The notes under the pieces were generated by a model. That model made no database searches and was not told where the DNA came from. It saw only the letters and a program-made list of their open reading frames with translations. Shown here piece by piece: positions 56,441 through 64,000 of a DNA stretch of 64,000 nucleotides (position 1 is its first letter; each line of letters opens with the position of its first letter). Both the position numbers and the translations under genes were made by a program. The stretch comes from Sulfitobacter alexandrii (GTDB lineage: Bacteria > Pseudomonadota > Alphaproteobacteria > Rhodobacterales > Rhodobacteraceae), in the NCBI RefSeq assembly GCF_001886735.1, contig NZ_CP018076.1, forward strand, positions 2,914,001-2,978,000, read 5' to 3'.

Positions 56441-58072
56441 ATGACGATCGTCACTCACGCCTGCACCCCCTTCGAGGGACAGAAACCCGGCACTTCGGGC
56501 CTGCGAAAGAAAACCCGCGTCTTCATGGAGCCGGGGTATGTCGAATGTTTCGTACAGGCCATCTTCAACGCCATCGACGGGGCCGAGGGGAAAACCTTCG
56601 TTGTCGGGGGCGACGGTCGGTATTTCAACGCCGAGACGATCCAGACCATCCTGCGCATGGCCTCGGCCAACGGGGCGAAGCGTGCCATCGTCGGCCAGAA
56701 TGGCCTGCTGTCGACGCCAGCCGCCTCCCATCTCATCCGGAAACGGGGCGCGCAGGGCGGCCTGATCCTGTCCGCCAGCCACAACCCCGGCGGGATCGAC
56801 GCGGATTTCGGGCTGAAATACAACGTCTCGAACGGCGGTCCCGCGCCGGAAAGCGTGACCTCGGCCATCTTCGAGCAGACCACGCAGATCGAAAGCTTCA
56901 GGACGCTGGACACCGAGGATATCGACCTCTCCGACCTGGGCGAGAGCAAGCTCGGCGAGATGAAGGTCGAGATCGTGGACCCTGTCGCCGACTACGCCAA
57001 GCTGATGGAGAAAATCTTCGACTTCGACGCCATCAAGGCGCTGTTCCAGGCAGGCTTCACCATGCGTTTCGACGCGATGCACGCCGTGACCGGCCCTTAT
57101 GCCAAGGCCATTCTCGAAGACAAGCTGGGGGCGCCCGAGGGCACGGTGCTGAACGGTCGGCCCTCGGTGGATTTCGGCAAGGGTCATCCCGACCCGAACC
57201 CGATCTGGGCCAAGGCGCTGGTGGACATGGTGATGGAGGACGAGGGACCGGATTTCGCCGCCGCCTCCGACGGCGACGGCGATCGCAACATGATCCTTGG
57301 GCGCGGGATCTATGTCACGCCGTCCGACAGCCTGGCGGTTCTCGCCGCCAATGCGCATCTCGCGCCGGGATATGCGGACGGCATCGCGGGCGTCGCGCGC
57401 TCCATGCCCACCAGCCGCGCCTGTGACCGCGTGGCCGACGCCATGGGCATCGCCTGCTTCGAAACGCCGACAGGATGGAAATTCTTCGGCAACCTGCTGG
57501 ACGCGGGCAAGGTCACCCTCTGCGGCGAGGAAAGCGCGGGCACCGGCAGCGACCACGTGCGCGAGAAGGACGGGCTTTGGGCGGTGCTGCTGTGGCTGAA
57601 CATCATCGCGGTCAAGGGGCAGTCGGTCCTGCACATCCTGCGCGATCACTGGAAGGAATACGGCCGCAACTATTATTCCCGCCACGATTTCGAGGCGGTC
57701 GATGCGGCGGGCGCGGCAGACCTGATGTCGGCGCTGGAGGCAGCCCTTCCGGACCTTCCCGGCCAAAGCGTCGCGGGTCTGCGGATCGAAGAAGCCGACC
57801 AGTTCTCCTATCACGATCCGGTGGACGGATCGGTCAGCCGGAATCAGGGCTTGCGGATCACCTTCGAAGGCGGCGCGCGCGGCGTTCTGCGCCTGTCCGG
57901 AACGGGAACGGAGGGCGCGACCTTGCGCGTCTACCTCGAACGTTACGAACCCCCAGAGGGCGATCTCGAGATCGAAACGCAGGCGGCGCTTGCGCAGGTC
58001 GCGGCGGCGGTGGCCACACTTTGCGATCTGGAAAAGCACACCGGCCGGACCAAACCAGACGTCATGACCTGA
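56441..58072 (+). CDS. pgm: Phosphoglucomutase, alpha-D-glucose-phosphate specific
   Basis: A 543-residue phosphohexomutase that interconverts glucose-1-phosphate and glucose-6-phosphate. The opening HACTPFEGQKPGTSGLRKKTRVF is typical. The catalytic serine lies in LSASHNPGG near residue 112, the magnesium loop is DGDGDRN near 282, and the sugar-binding loop is CGEESAGTGSDHVREKDGLW near 368. The start at 56441 has AGGA upstream; an in-frame ATG at 56384 is not family-like. It is well placed to supply UDP-sugar synthesis together with the epimerase and dehydrogenase 8 kb away, though not in one operon. Confidence 0.95.
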   Translation: MTIVTHACTPFEGQKPGTSGLRKKTRVFMEPGYVECFVQAIFNAIDGAEGKTFVVGGDGRYFNAETIQTILRMASANGAKRAIVGQNGLLSTPAASHLIRKRGAQGGLILSASHNPGGIDADFGLKYNVSNGGPAPESVTSAIFEQTTQIESFRTLDTEDIDLSDLGESKLGEMKVEIVDPVADYAKLMEKIFDFDAIKALFQAGFTMRFDAMHAVTGPYAKAILEDKLGAPEGTVLNGRPSVDFGKGHPDPNPIWAKALVDMVMEDEGPDFAAASDGDGDRNMILGRGIYVTPSDSLAVLAANAHLAPGYADGIAGVARSMPTSRACDRVADAMGIACFETPTGWKFFGNLLDAGKVTLCGEESAGTGSDHVREKDGLWAVLLWLNIIAVKGQSVLHILRDHWKEYGRNYYSRHDFEAVDAAGAADLMSALEAALPDLPGQSVAGLRIEEADQFSYHDPVDGSVSRNQGLRITFEGGARGVLRLSGTGTEGATLRVYLERYEPPEGDLEIETQAALAQVAAAVATLCDLEKHTGRTKPDVMT

Positions 58073-58084
58073 CCGCGGGTTCGG

Positions 58085-58885
58085 TCAGAACAGATCCTTG
58101 AGCGCGGCAAAAAGTTCGGCCTGCGAAGAGATGTCCAGCTTGCGATAGATATTGCGGCGATGGACCTTGACCGTCTCCCGCGCGATGCCAAGATCGAGCG
58201 CCGCCGAAAGGTTGGAATGCCCCTGCAGGATCAGCGCCGCAAGCTGCGCCTCGCGCCGGGTCAGCGTCTTTCCCGACAGGTCGGTGACGTGACCGCGGAT
58301 CATCACGTCCAGCGGACGCTGGGCCGGCGGCGCCGCCTGTCCCCTCGCCTGTTCCCGGCGGTATTCGCAGTACTGGCGGAGCAGTTCCAGCAGCAGCGGG
58401 CTGTAGTGGCGCAGGCACTGGATTTCCCGACGCTTGAAGCTGCCGTGCCCGGCCTGACGGCTCATCGACAGGTGCCCCGTGGCCCCGTCCGTCAGATCGA
58501 CAAGCAGGCCGATCTCGTCGTGGATCTCCGTCCGGCGGTAGTATTGCAGGTAGTATTCGCCGGAAAAGAACCGGTCCGGCGCGATCTCCGACAACCGATA
58601 GAGCGCGCCGGGCGAGGCACGTTTGCGCATCTGGAAGAAGGGGTCGAGCCGGTAACTCCCGTCAAGATAATGCTGGGGATAGGCCGTCTTGAGCGAATGG
58701 TCGGCCAGCCAGCTGTCCAGCGCGAGGGGCGTCCCGCTGTCGCTGAACTGCAGGATCAGGAAGGTATCGAACCGGACCCGCGCGCGCAGAAGGTTCCGGA
58801 ACCTGCGAAAGAACGATTCGCTCTGGACATGCGCCATCGCACCTTGCAGGCGCATCACGTCCCCGGGTCTGAGTACTTCCACCAT
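58085..58885 (-). CDS. LuxR-family transcriptional regulator (orphan) next to pot genes
   Basis: A 266-residue protein with a C-terminal LuxR helix-turn-helix near residues 200-260 (LTRREAQLAALILQGHSNLSAALDLG and HRRNIYRKLDI). The N-terminal domain (about 1-180) is helical/beta and of unknown type, with no receiver aspartate. The ATG at 58885 has GGGG six bases before it; an in-frame TTG four codons upstream is an alternative. It is divergent from potABCD and is probably its regulator. It shares overall layout with the regulator at 9397-10230. Confidence 0.83.
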   Translation of the reverse strand: MVEVLRPGDVMRLQGAMAHVQSESFFRRFRNLLRARVRFDTFLILQFSDSGTPLALDSWLADHSLKTAYPQHYLDGSYRLDPFFQMRKRASPGALYRLSEIAPDRFFSGEYYLQYYRRTEIHDEIGLLVDLTDGATGHLSMSRQAGHGSFKRREIQCLRHYSPLLLELLRQYCEYRREQARGQAAPPAQRPLDVMIRGHVTDLSGKTLTRREAQLAALILQGHSNLSAALDLGIARETVKVHRRNIYRKLDISSQAELFAALKDLF

Positions 58886-58983
58886 TTCTAACCCCAAACA
58901 GACTAATAATTAGCCGATGAATAACCCTGTGGGGGTATTTTTTCACCCGAAAGAATCCCGCAATCATTCATTTGCATGGTATT

Positions 58984-59000
58984 CGCCCAACGATTGGGCG
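58984..59000 (+). promoter_or_regulatory. Hairpin in the pot operon leader
   Basis: A perfect CGCCCAA-CGA-TTGGGCG repeat lies 36 bases upstream of potA. It may be the LuxR-family binding site or an mRNA hairpin. It has no T-run after it. Confidence 0.4.
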
Positions 59001-59035
59001 ACCCTGAAGATGACTAGAACGGGGGAACGCTCAAA

Positions 59036-60115
59036 GTGGCGACAGCCATCAGTATACGCAATCTGCGCAAGGTCTATCCCGGGCAGCCGCCCGTGGTCGC
59101 GCTGGCCGATGCAAGCATCGACATCAGCGACAACGAATTCTTTACCCTGCTCGGGCCCTCCGGCTGCGGCAAGACGACCCTGCTGAGGATGATCGCAGGG
59201 TTCGAACACCCCACGGCGGGAACCCTCACCATGCACGGAGAGAACCTGCTGAACCTGCCGCCCTACAAGCGCCCGGTGAACACCGTCTTCCAGAGCTACG
59301 CCCTGTTCCCGCACCTGACGGTCGCCCAGAACATCGGCTTCGGATTGGAAATGCTGGGCAAGCCCAAGGCCGAGATCAGGAAAACCGTGGACGAGATGAT
59401 GGCCCTTGTGAAGATGACCGAGATGGCGGACCGCCAGACCGGGCAGATTTCCGGCGGGCAGCAGCAGCGCGTGGCCCTTGCGCGCGCGCTCGCCCCCAAG
59501 CCGCGGGTTCTCCTGCTGGACGAACCTCTCAGCGCGCTGGACTTCAAGCTGCGCAAGGACATGCAGCTGGAACTGAAGCGGCTGCAGACAGAGACCGGCA
59601 TCACCTTCGTGTTCGTCACCCACGACCAGGAAGAGGCGCTGACCATGTCGGACCGCATCGCCGTGATGAGCGCCGGCGAGATCCGCCAGATCGGGAACCC
59701 CCGGCAGATCTACGACCAGCCCGCCGAAAGGTTCGTGGCGGATTTCATCGGCGACACCAATTTCCTGCCCGCCGAGGTGACGGACATCAGCGGCGACACC
59801 GCGACGGTGCGGCTGTCCTCGGGCAAGCAGATCGCGGCACGCGCGGCCAAGAGCGGCGAGGGCAAGGGCAAGGTCACCCTCGCGATCCGCCCCGAGCATG
59901 CCAGCATCGGCCCCGAAGCGGACGGCCTGCTGGGGGGTGCACTGCGCGAAGTCGTCTATTTCGGAACGGATACGCATTACCACGTCGCGCTGGATGACGG
60001 GACGGGCTTCGTCGTACGTCAGCAGAACCGCCCCGACGCGCCGGCGACCTTCTCTGCCGGTGACAGGGTGGGCGTGCATTTCGGTCCGGGCATCGGCCAG
60101 GTTCTGAGGGACTGA
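59036..60115 (+). CDS. potA: Polyamine-type ABC transporter ATP-binding protein PotA
   Basis: A 359-residue ATPase. Walker [10 protein letters not shown] is near residue 39, followed by the Q-loop [12 protein letters not shown]. Further along are signature [15 protein letters not shown] and Walker [15 protein letters not shown]-terminal TOBE domain (about 285-355) carries IRPEHASIG. The start codon is GTG at 59036 with GGGGGA upstream. It heads potABCD and is separated from potB by four bases. Related systems also import other polyamines or amino acid derivatives such as opines. Confidence 0.92.
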   Translation: MATAISIRNLRKVYPGQPPVVALADASIDISDNEFFTLLGPSGCGKTTLLRMIAGFEHPTAGTLTMHGENLLNLPPYKRPVNTVFQSYALFPHLTVAQNIGFGLEMLGKPKAEIRKTVDEMMALVKMTEMADRQTGQISGGQQQRVALARALAPKPRVLLLDEPLSALDFKLRKDMQLELKRLQTETGITFVFVTHDQEEALTMSDRIAVMSAGEIRQIGNPRQIYDQPAERFVADFIGDTNFLPAEVTDISGDTATVRLSSGKQIAARAAKSGEGKGKVTLAIRPEHASIGPEADGLLGGALREVVYFGTDTHYHVALDDGTGFVVRQQNRPDAPATFSAGDRVGVHFGPGIGQVLRD

Positions 60116-60119
60116 CGCG

Positions 60120-61031
60120 ATGGCCGACCTCTCCTCCGCCGCCGATGCACGCGCCAGCCGCCGCCGCTGGCTCCTGCTGGCCCCCGCGCTTTTCATCCTC
60201 GTGTTCGCCGCCGCCGGTCCGCTGCTGATCACGCTGGTCTATTCCTTCCTGTCACCGGGCGACTACGGCGGCGTGGAATACGAACCCTCGCTGCAGGCGT
60301 GGTTCAACGTCTTCATGGAACGTGACATCTTCGAGGACACGCTGGGCTGGTCGGATGCGCACCTGAGCATCTTCTGGCGGTCCGTGAAGCTCTCGCTGCT
60401 GACGACCGTTCTCTGCCTCTTCTTCGGCTTTCCGACGGCCTATTTCATCGCCACACGACCGAAGAAGCAGCGCGACCTGTGGATGCTGCTGATCATCATT
60501 CCGTTCTGGACCAATCTGCTGATCCGCACATTTGCGATTGTCGAGCTGATCCGCGCCGAAGGCACCTTGAACACCTTGCTGCTGTGGATCGGGGCCATCG
60601 ACGCACCGATCCAGATGCTTTTCACCGAATTCTCGATCCTACTGGGCATGGTCTATGTCTACCTGCCGCTGATGGTCCTGCCGCTGTATGCATCCATGGA
60701 ACGGCTTGATTTCAGCCTCGTCGAGGCGGGGTACGATCTTTACGCCACGCGGCTGCAAGTCCTGCGCCGGGTGATCCTGCCGCTGGTGAAACCGGGCGTG
60801 ATCGCGGGCTCGATCCTCGTGTTCGTCCCCTCGCTGGGCGCCTACGTGACACCCCGCGTCATGGGCGGCGGCAACCAGCTGATGATCGGCAACCTGATCG
60901 AGCTGCAGTTCGGCCAGGGCCGCAACTGGCCGCTGGGTGCGGCCCTGTCCATCACCCTGCTTGCGATCGTCATGGTGGCACTGCTCGCCTACGTCCGGGC
61001 CGCCGGCAACCAGGAGCCGCACCGTGTCTAA
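60120..61031 (+). CDS. potB: Polyamine-type ABC transporter permease PotB
   Basis: A 303-residue permease with six helices and the EAA loop EAGYDLYATRLQVLRRVILPLVKPGVIAGSILVFVPSLGAYV near residues 200-245. N-terminal LLLAPALFILVFAAAGPLLITLVYSFL is the first helix. It pairs with PotC in the inner membrane. It overlaps potC by eight bases. Confidence 0.93.
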   Translation: MADLSSAADARASRRRWLLLAPALFILVFAAAGPLLITLVYSFLSPGDYGGVEYEPSLQAWFNVFMERDIFEDTLGWSDAHLSIFWRSVKLSLLTTVLCLFFGFPTAYFIATRPKKQRDLWMLLIIIPFWTNLLIRTFAIVELIRAEGTLNTLLLWIGAIDAPIQMLFTEFSILLGMVYVYLPLMVLPLYASMERLDFSLVEAGYDLYATRLQVLRRVILPLVKPGVIAGSILVFVPSLGAYVTPRVMGGGNQLMIGNLIELQFGQGRNWPLGAALSITLLAIVMVALLAYVRAAGNQEPHRV

Positions 61032-61824
61032 GGGTTTCAACATCAGCCGTCAGACCGGCTTCACCACCATCGCGATGATCTGTTTCGTGCTGCTCTACAT
61101 GCCGATCATCCTGCTGGTGATCTATTCCTTCAACGCGGGCACCTCCATCGCCATCTGGGAAGGGTTTTCCTGGCGCTGGTACCAGTCCGCCTGGGAAAAC
61201 GACCGGGTGCAGGAGGCGACGATCCGCAGTCTCGTCATCGCGCTCTGGGCCTCGGGTATCTCCACCACCTGCGCGGTACTGGCGGCCCTTGCCACGACCC
61301 GCACCCGCAAGTTCAAGGGGCAGGCGATGGTCTTTGCCATGATCAACCAGCCGCTGATGGTGCCCGAGATCGTGACCGCCGTGGCGCTGCTGATCTTTTT
61401 CGCCATGATCAAAGTCGCCACGGGCTACACCGGCCTGGCCTACCTCATCATCGCGCACTCCGCCTTCTGCATCCCCTTTGCGTACCTGCCGATCCGGGCG
61501 CGCCTGCAGGGAATGGACCTGAGCCTCGAACAGGCCGCGGCCGATCTCTACGCGACACCCTTCCAGGTGTTCCGCCGGGTCACGCTGCCCCAGCTCTGGC
61601 CGGGCATCCTGGCCGGGGCGATGCTCGCCTTCGTGATTTCGCTGGACGATGTGGTGATCACGGAGTTTGTTAAATCCGCAGGGCAGGATACGCTGCCCAC
61701 CTACATGCTCGGCCAGTTGCGGCGGGTGGTCACGCCAGAGATCAACGCGATCTCGACCGTGCTGCTCGGGATCTCGGTGATCTTTGTCATCGCGTTCACC
61801 GTGCTGGGCAAAATCAAGAACTAG
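61024..61824 (+). CDS. potC: Polyamine-type ABC transporter permease PotC
   Basis: A 266-residue permease with six helices. I place its start at the GTG at 61024 (VSKGFNISRQ), inside the end of potB; a longer open frame from 60937 overlaps potB much more and has no family support. It shows LLYMPIILLVIYSFNAG, the EAA loop EQAAADLYATPFQVFRRVTLPQLWPGILAG near 180-210, and FVISLDDVVITEFV. potD follows after 18 bases. Confidence 0.9.
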   Translation: MSKGFNISRQTGFTTIAMICFVLLYMPIILLVIYSFNAGTSIAIWEGFSWRWYQSAWENDRVQEATIRSLVIALWASGISTTCAVLAALATTRTRKFKGQAMVFAMINQPLMVPEIVTAVALLIFFAMIKVATGYTGLAYLIIAHSAFCIPFAYLPIRARLQGMDLSLEQAAADLYATPFQVFRRVTLPQLWPGILAGAMLAFVISLDDVVITEFVKSAGQDTLPTYMLGQLRRVVTPEINAISTVLLGISVIFVIAFTVLGKIKN

Positions 61825-61842
61825 ATCAACGGGAGCGATAAC

Positions 61843-62862
61843 ATGACACGCACACTCACGGCCCTGACACTGGTGCTGGCCACACCGGCCTTTGCCGAAG
61901 GACAGCTGAACATCTACAACTGGGGCAACTACACCAGCCCCGAGATGATCGACAAGTTCGAGGAAGAGACCGGCATCAAGGTCACGGTCACCGACTACGA
62001 CAGCAATGACACCGCGCTCGCCAAGATCAAGGCGGGCGGTCACGGCTTCGACATCGTCGTGCCCTCGGGCACCTACGTGCCCATCTTCATCGAGGAAGGG
62101 CTGCTGATGGAAAGCAAGCCCAACGAGATGGAGAACTTCAAGAACATGGACCCGCAGTGGGTCGACGTCGAATTCGATCCGGGCCGGAACTACACCGTGC
62201 CGTGGCAGTGGGGCACCGTCGGCGTGACGGTGAACACCTCGGTCTATGACGGCGACATCAACACCGCCGCCGTGATCTTCGACCCGCCCGAAGAACTGAA
62301 GGGCAAGATCAACGTGGTGCCCGAAATGAACGACGTCATGGGCATGGCGATCCATTATGTGGGCGGCGAACAATGCACCGCGGACAAGGAAGTCCTGAAA
62401 AAAGTGCGCGACACGCTGGTCGAGGCCAAGAAGGACTGGCTGTCGATGGACTACGGCAACATCGAGAAATACGCCAAGGGCGACATTTCCGCGGGCGTGA
62501 ACTGGAACGGCGCATCGTTCCGCTCGCGCAACCTGAACGAGGACATCGCCTTCGGCTATCCGCAGGAAGGCTACCCGGTCTGGATGGACAACGCCGCGAT
62601 CCTCGCCGACGCGCAGAACGTGGAAGAGGCCAAGACCTTCCTCAACTTCATCATGGATCCCGAGAACGCCGCGATGCTGTCCGAGTTCGCGCGCTATGCC
62701 AACGGCATCAAGGGCTCCGAGGAGTTCATGCCCGAGGACATGAAGTCCGCGCCCGAAGTGGTGGTGCCCGAAGAGCTGAAGGGGGCCGCCTACGTGGCCA
62801 AGACCTGCCCGCCCGAGGCGACGAAGATCTATACCGCCATCTGGACCGAACTTCAGAAGTAA
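61843..62862 (+). CDS. potD: Periplasmic polyamine-type binding protein PotD/PotF
   Basis: A 339-residue receptor with signal peptide [18 protein letters not shown]. The mature sequence begins [44 protein letters not shown], the hallmark of spermidine/putrescine receptors. A tryptophan/aspartate-rich ligand region [16 protein letters not shown] follows. The last gene of the potABCD block, it is followed by a terminator hairpin. Whether spermidine, putrescine or another amine is bound cannot be read from sequence alone. Confidence 0.92.
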   Translation: MTRTLTALTLVLATPAFAEGQLNIYNWGNYTSPEMIDKFEEETGIKVTVTDYDSNDTALAKIKAGGHGFDIVVPSGTYVPIFIEEGLLMESKPNEMENFKNMDPQWVDVEFDPGRNYTVPWQWGTVGVTVNTSVYDGDINTAAVIFDPPEELKGKINVVPEMNDVMGMAIHYVGGEQCTADKEVLKKVRDTLVEAKKDWLSMDYGNIEKYAKGDISAGVNWNGASFRSRNLNEDIAFGYPQEGYPVWMDNAAILADAQNVEEAKTFLNFIMDPENAAMLSEFARYANGIKGSEEFMPEDMKSAPEVVVPEELKGAAYVAKTCPPEATKIYTAIWTELQK

Positions 62863-62868
62863 GACCGC

Positions 62869-62900
62869 CGGCAGCCGGGGCACGCTCCCGGCTGCCGTTT
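62869..62900 (+). terminator. Terminator-like hairpin after potD
   Basis: Perfect 11-base arms CGGCAGCCGGG (62869-62879) and CCCGGCTGCCG (62887-62897) with a seven-base loop, then TTT. The T-run is short, so termination may be partial. Confidence 0.65.
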
Positions 62901-62907
62901 CGCACCC

Positions 62908-62951
62908 GGAGTTGCTGGGCAACTCCGCCCCGGTTTCTTCGAAGAAACCGG
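62908..62951. repeat. Paired palindromes, REP-like element
   Basis: Two adjacent palindromes fill this stretch: GGAGTTGC-TGG-GCAACTCC (62908-62926), and a 22-base perfect palindrome with arms CCGGTTTCTTC and GAAGAAACCGG (62930-62951). They lie after the potD terminator and 23 bases before the next gene. The arrangement suggests a dispersed REP-like repeat; only one copy is present in this window. Confidence 0.5.
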
Positions 62952-62974
62952 CACCTTCCTCCACGGAGCTTAGA

Positions 62975-64000
62975 ATGACCCCCGACATCATCGTTCACAA
63001 CGGCAAGCTGTTGACCTTCGATCCCGACCGGCCCGAGGCACAGGCGCTCGCGATCACCGGCGGCACGTTGACGGCCGTCGGCACGGATGCGGAAATCACC
63101 GCGTTGGCCGGCGATGACACGCGCATGATCGACGCGGGCGGCGGCACCGTGCTGCCGGGCCTGATCGACAGCCACGTGCACCTTTTCGGCGGGTCTGTGG
63201 AACTGACCAGCCTCAGCCTCTACGGCGTGCATGGGCTCGAGGAGATGACGCGGGCGATCCGCCCCTTCGCCGAGCAGAACCCCGACGACGACCTCGTGTT
63301 CTGCGTGATGGCGGACTACGGGATCCTCGGGACCGGGCGCACGCTCACGCGTCATGACCTGGATACCATTCTGCCGGACCGCCCCCTCGCCATGTTCGCC
63401 CCCGACCATCACACGGTCTGGGCCAACACCGCGGCGCTCGAGGCCGCGGGCCTCCTGCAGGGCGGCGAAGTCGACGCGGGTTCCGAGATCGTGATGGGCG
63501 ACGACGGGCTGGCCAACGGCGAACTTCTGGAACCCGGCGCCTACGGTCCGGTGCTGGCGCTGACCCGCCATGCCGGACGCGAGATGATGGGCCTGACCAC
63601 GGGCAAGGACCCCGTCCCGGCGCCGACCCCCGAACAGCGGGAAATGGACAAGGACGTGATCGCGAAGGGACTGGCCCACTGCGCGGCGCAGGGGATCACC
63701 GGTCTGCACCTGATGGACGGCAACGTCTACCAGCTGGAACTGCTGGGCGAACTCGAAGCCGAGGGCCGTCTGCTGTGCCGCTGCATGGTCCCCTTCCATT
63801 TCAAGGGAACCGACCCGATCGACCGCATCGCCGCCGAGGGTGTGCCGATGCTCAGGCGTTTCACCGGCGACAAGGTCTGGTGCGGCCACATGAAGATGTT
63901 CATCGACGGCGTGATCGAAAGCGGCACCGCGCTGATGCTGCGCCCCTATCCCGGCGACATGGGCAAGGACGGGAACACCGGTGACGAGGTCTTTACCCAG
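62975..64000 (+). CDS. YtcJ-type metal-dependent amidohydrolase (partial)
   Basis: The first 342 residues of an amidohydrolase-superfamily enzyme, cut by the right edge. It opens MTPDIIVHNGKLLTFDPDRPEAQALAI, then DAGGGTVLPGLIDSHVHLFGG with the HxH metal site near residue 66. FAPDHHTVWANTAAL and CGHMKMFIDGVIES, which is the region of the carboxylated-lysine or metal-binding residues, follow. Such enzymes hydrolyse N-acyl or formamide-type bonds. ATG at 62975 follows a GGAG. Its position after potABCD suggests that it acts on the imported amine-derived compound. Confidence 0.88.
   Translation, partial: MTPDIIVHNGKLLTFDPDRPEAQALAITGGTLTAVGTDAEITALAGDDTRMIDAGGGTVLPGLIDSHVHLFGGSVELTSLSLYGVHGLEEMTRAIRPFAEQNPDDDLVFCVMADYGILGTGRTLTRHDLDTILPDRPLAMFAPDHHTVWANTAALEAAGLLQGGEVDAGSEIVMGDDGLANGELLEPGAYGPVLALTRHAGREMMGLTTGKDPVPAPTPEQREMDKDVIAKGLAHCAAQGITGLHLMDGNVYQLELLGELEAEGRLLCRCMVPFHFKGTDPIDRIAAEGVPMLRRFTGDKVWCGHMKMFIDGVIESGTALMLRPYPGDMGKDGNTGDEVFTQ

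Noticed and set aside
60970..62991. 673-codon minus-strand frame opposite potC and potD
   Set aside because: His/Asp/Val-rich antisense translation with no motif; PotC and PotD are unambiguous.

Overview
The window is GC-rich, densely coded DNA with short intergenic gaps, many ATGA/TGATG stop-start overlaps and a strong bias towards solute uptake genes (ABC, TRAP-TAXI, tripartite tricarboxylate) and their regulators. There are no rRNA or tRNA genes, insertion sequences, integrases or CRISPR arrays that I can see. Gene content (2,3-dihydroxypropanesulfonate and sulfopyruvate enzymes, ectABC with a dedicated aspartokinase, a TAXI-TRAP system, a curli locus with CsgH instead of CsgC) points to a marine, halotolerant alphaproteobacterium of the Roseobacter group. 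This assignment is an inference from gene content, not from a marker gene.

Layout. (1) 1-6800, minus strand: a MalT-like LuxR regulator, a zinc deacetylase of the class II HDAC/acetylpolyamine amidohydrolase family, and livHMGF-type ABC genes coupled by 4-base overlaps (livF runs off the left edge). (2) 7004-10230: an APH-fold kinase and a class III PLP enzyme resembling the hydroxylysine kinase/phospho-lyase pair, then a LuxR regulator. (3) 10389-14899: tctCBA, a GntR/UTRA regulator and a divergent amidohydrolase, with a clear candidate operator between the last two. (4) 14912-21437: a TAXI-TRAP operon (receptor, DUF1850, fused permease) followed by a DctB/DctD-like two-component pair with an atypical sigma-54 contact loop. 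(5) 21650-29146: a curli locus. On the minus strand lie csgF, csgG, two small curlin-repeat proteins, csgH and an Inh/SH3 protein. On the plus strand are two very long curlin-repeat proteins of 537 and 463 residues. (6) 29173-33933: a cupin, then a sulfur cluster (persulfide dioxygenase-like MBL enzyme, two YeeE/YedE half-size proteins, SulP transporter, Crp/Fnr regulator). (7) 34035-38490: ectR, ectA, ectB, ectC and ask_ect for ectoine. (8) 38693-43099: a secreted RTX-repeat protein, an MMPL/RND exporter and a small exported protein. (9) 43096-45746: an SsuABC-like ABC importer with a Tat-dependent receptor. (10) 46024-48321: an epimerase and a UDP-hexosamine dehydrogenase. (11) 48657-52886: hpsN, hpsO, hpsP, comD and comE for C3-sulfonate breakdown. 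(12) 52906-55283: mobR/mobA-like regulator and flavin hydroxylase with a striking inverted repeat between them. (13) 55280-58072: a PfkB sugar kinase and phosphoglucomutase. (14) 58085-64000: a LuxR regulator divergent from potABCD and a YtcJ-type amidohydrolase cut by the right edge.

The cells that own this DNA should scavenge organic sulfonates, polyamines, carboxylates and amino-acid-like solutes, make ectoine under salt stress, and assemble an extracellular amyloid. The curli locus is the part most likely to hold undescribed biology. It combines two giant curlin-repeat proteins, tandem terminators between them, a CsgG with a basic Pro/Arg tail, and a protease-inhibitor-like/SH3 protein translationally coupled to csgH.
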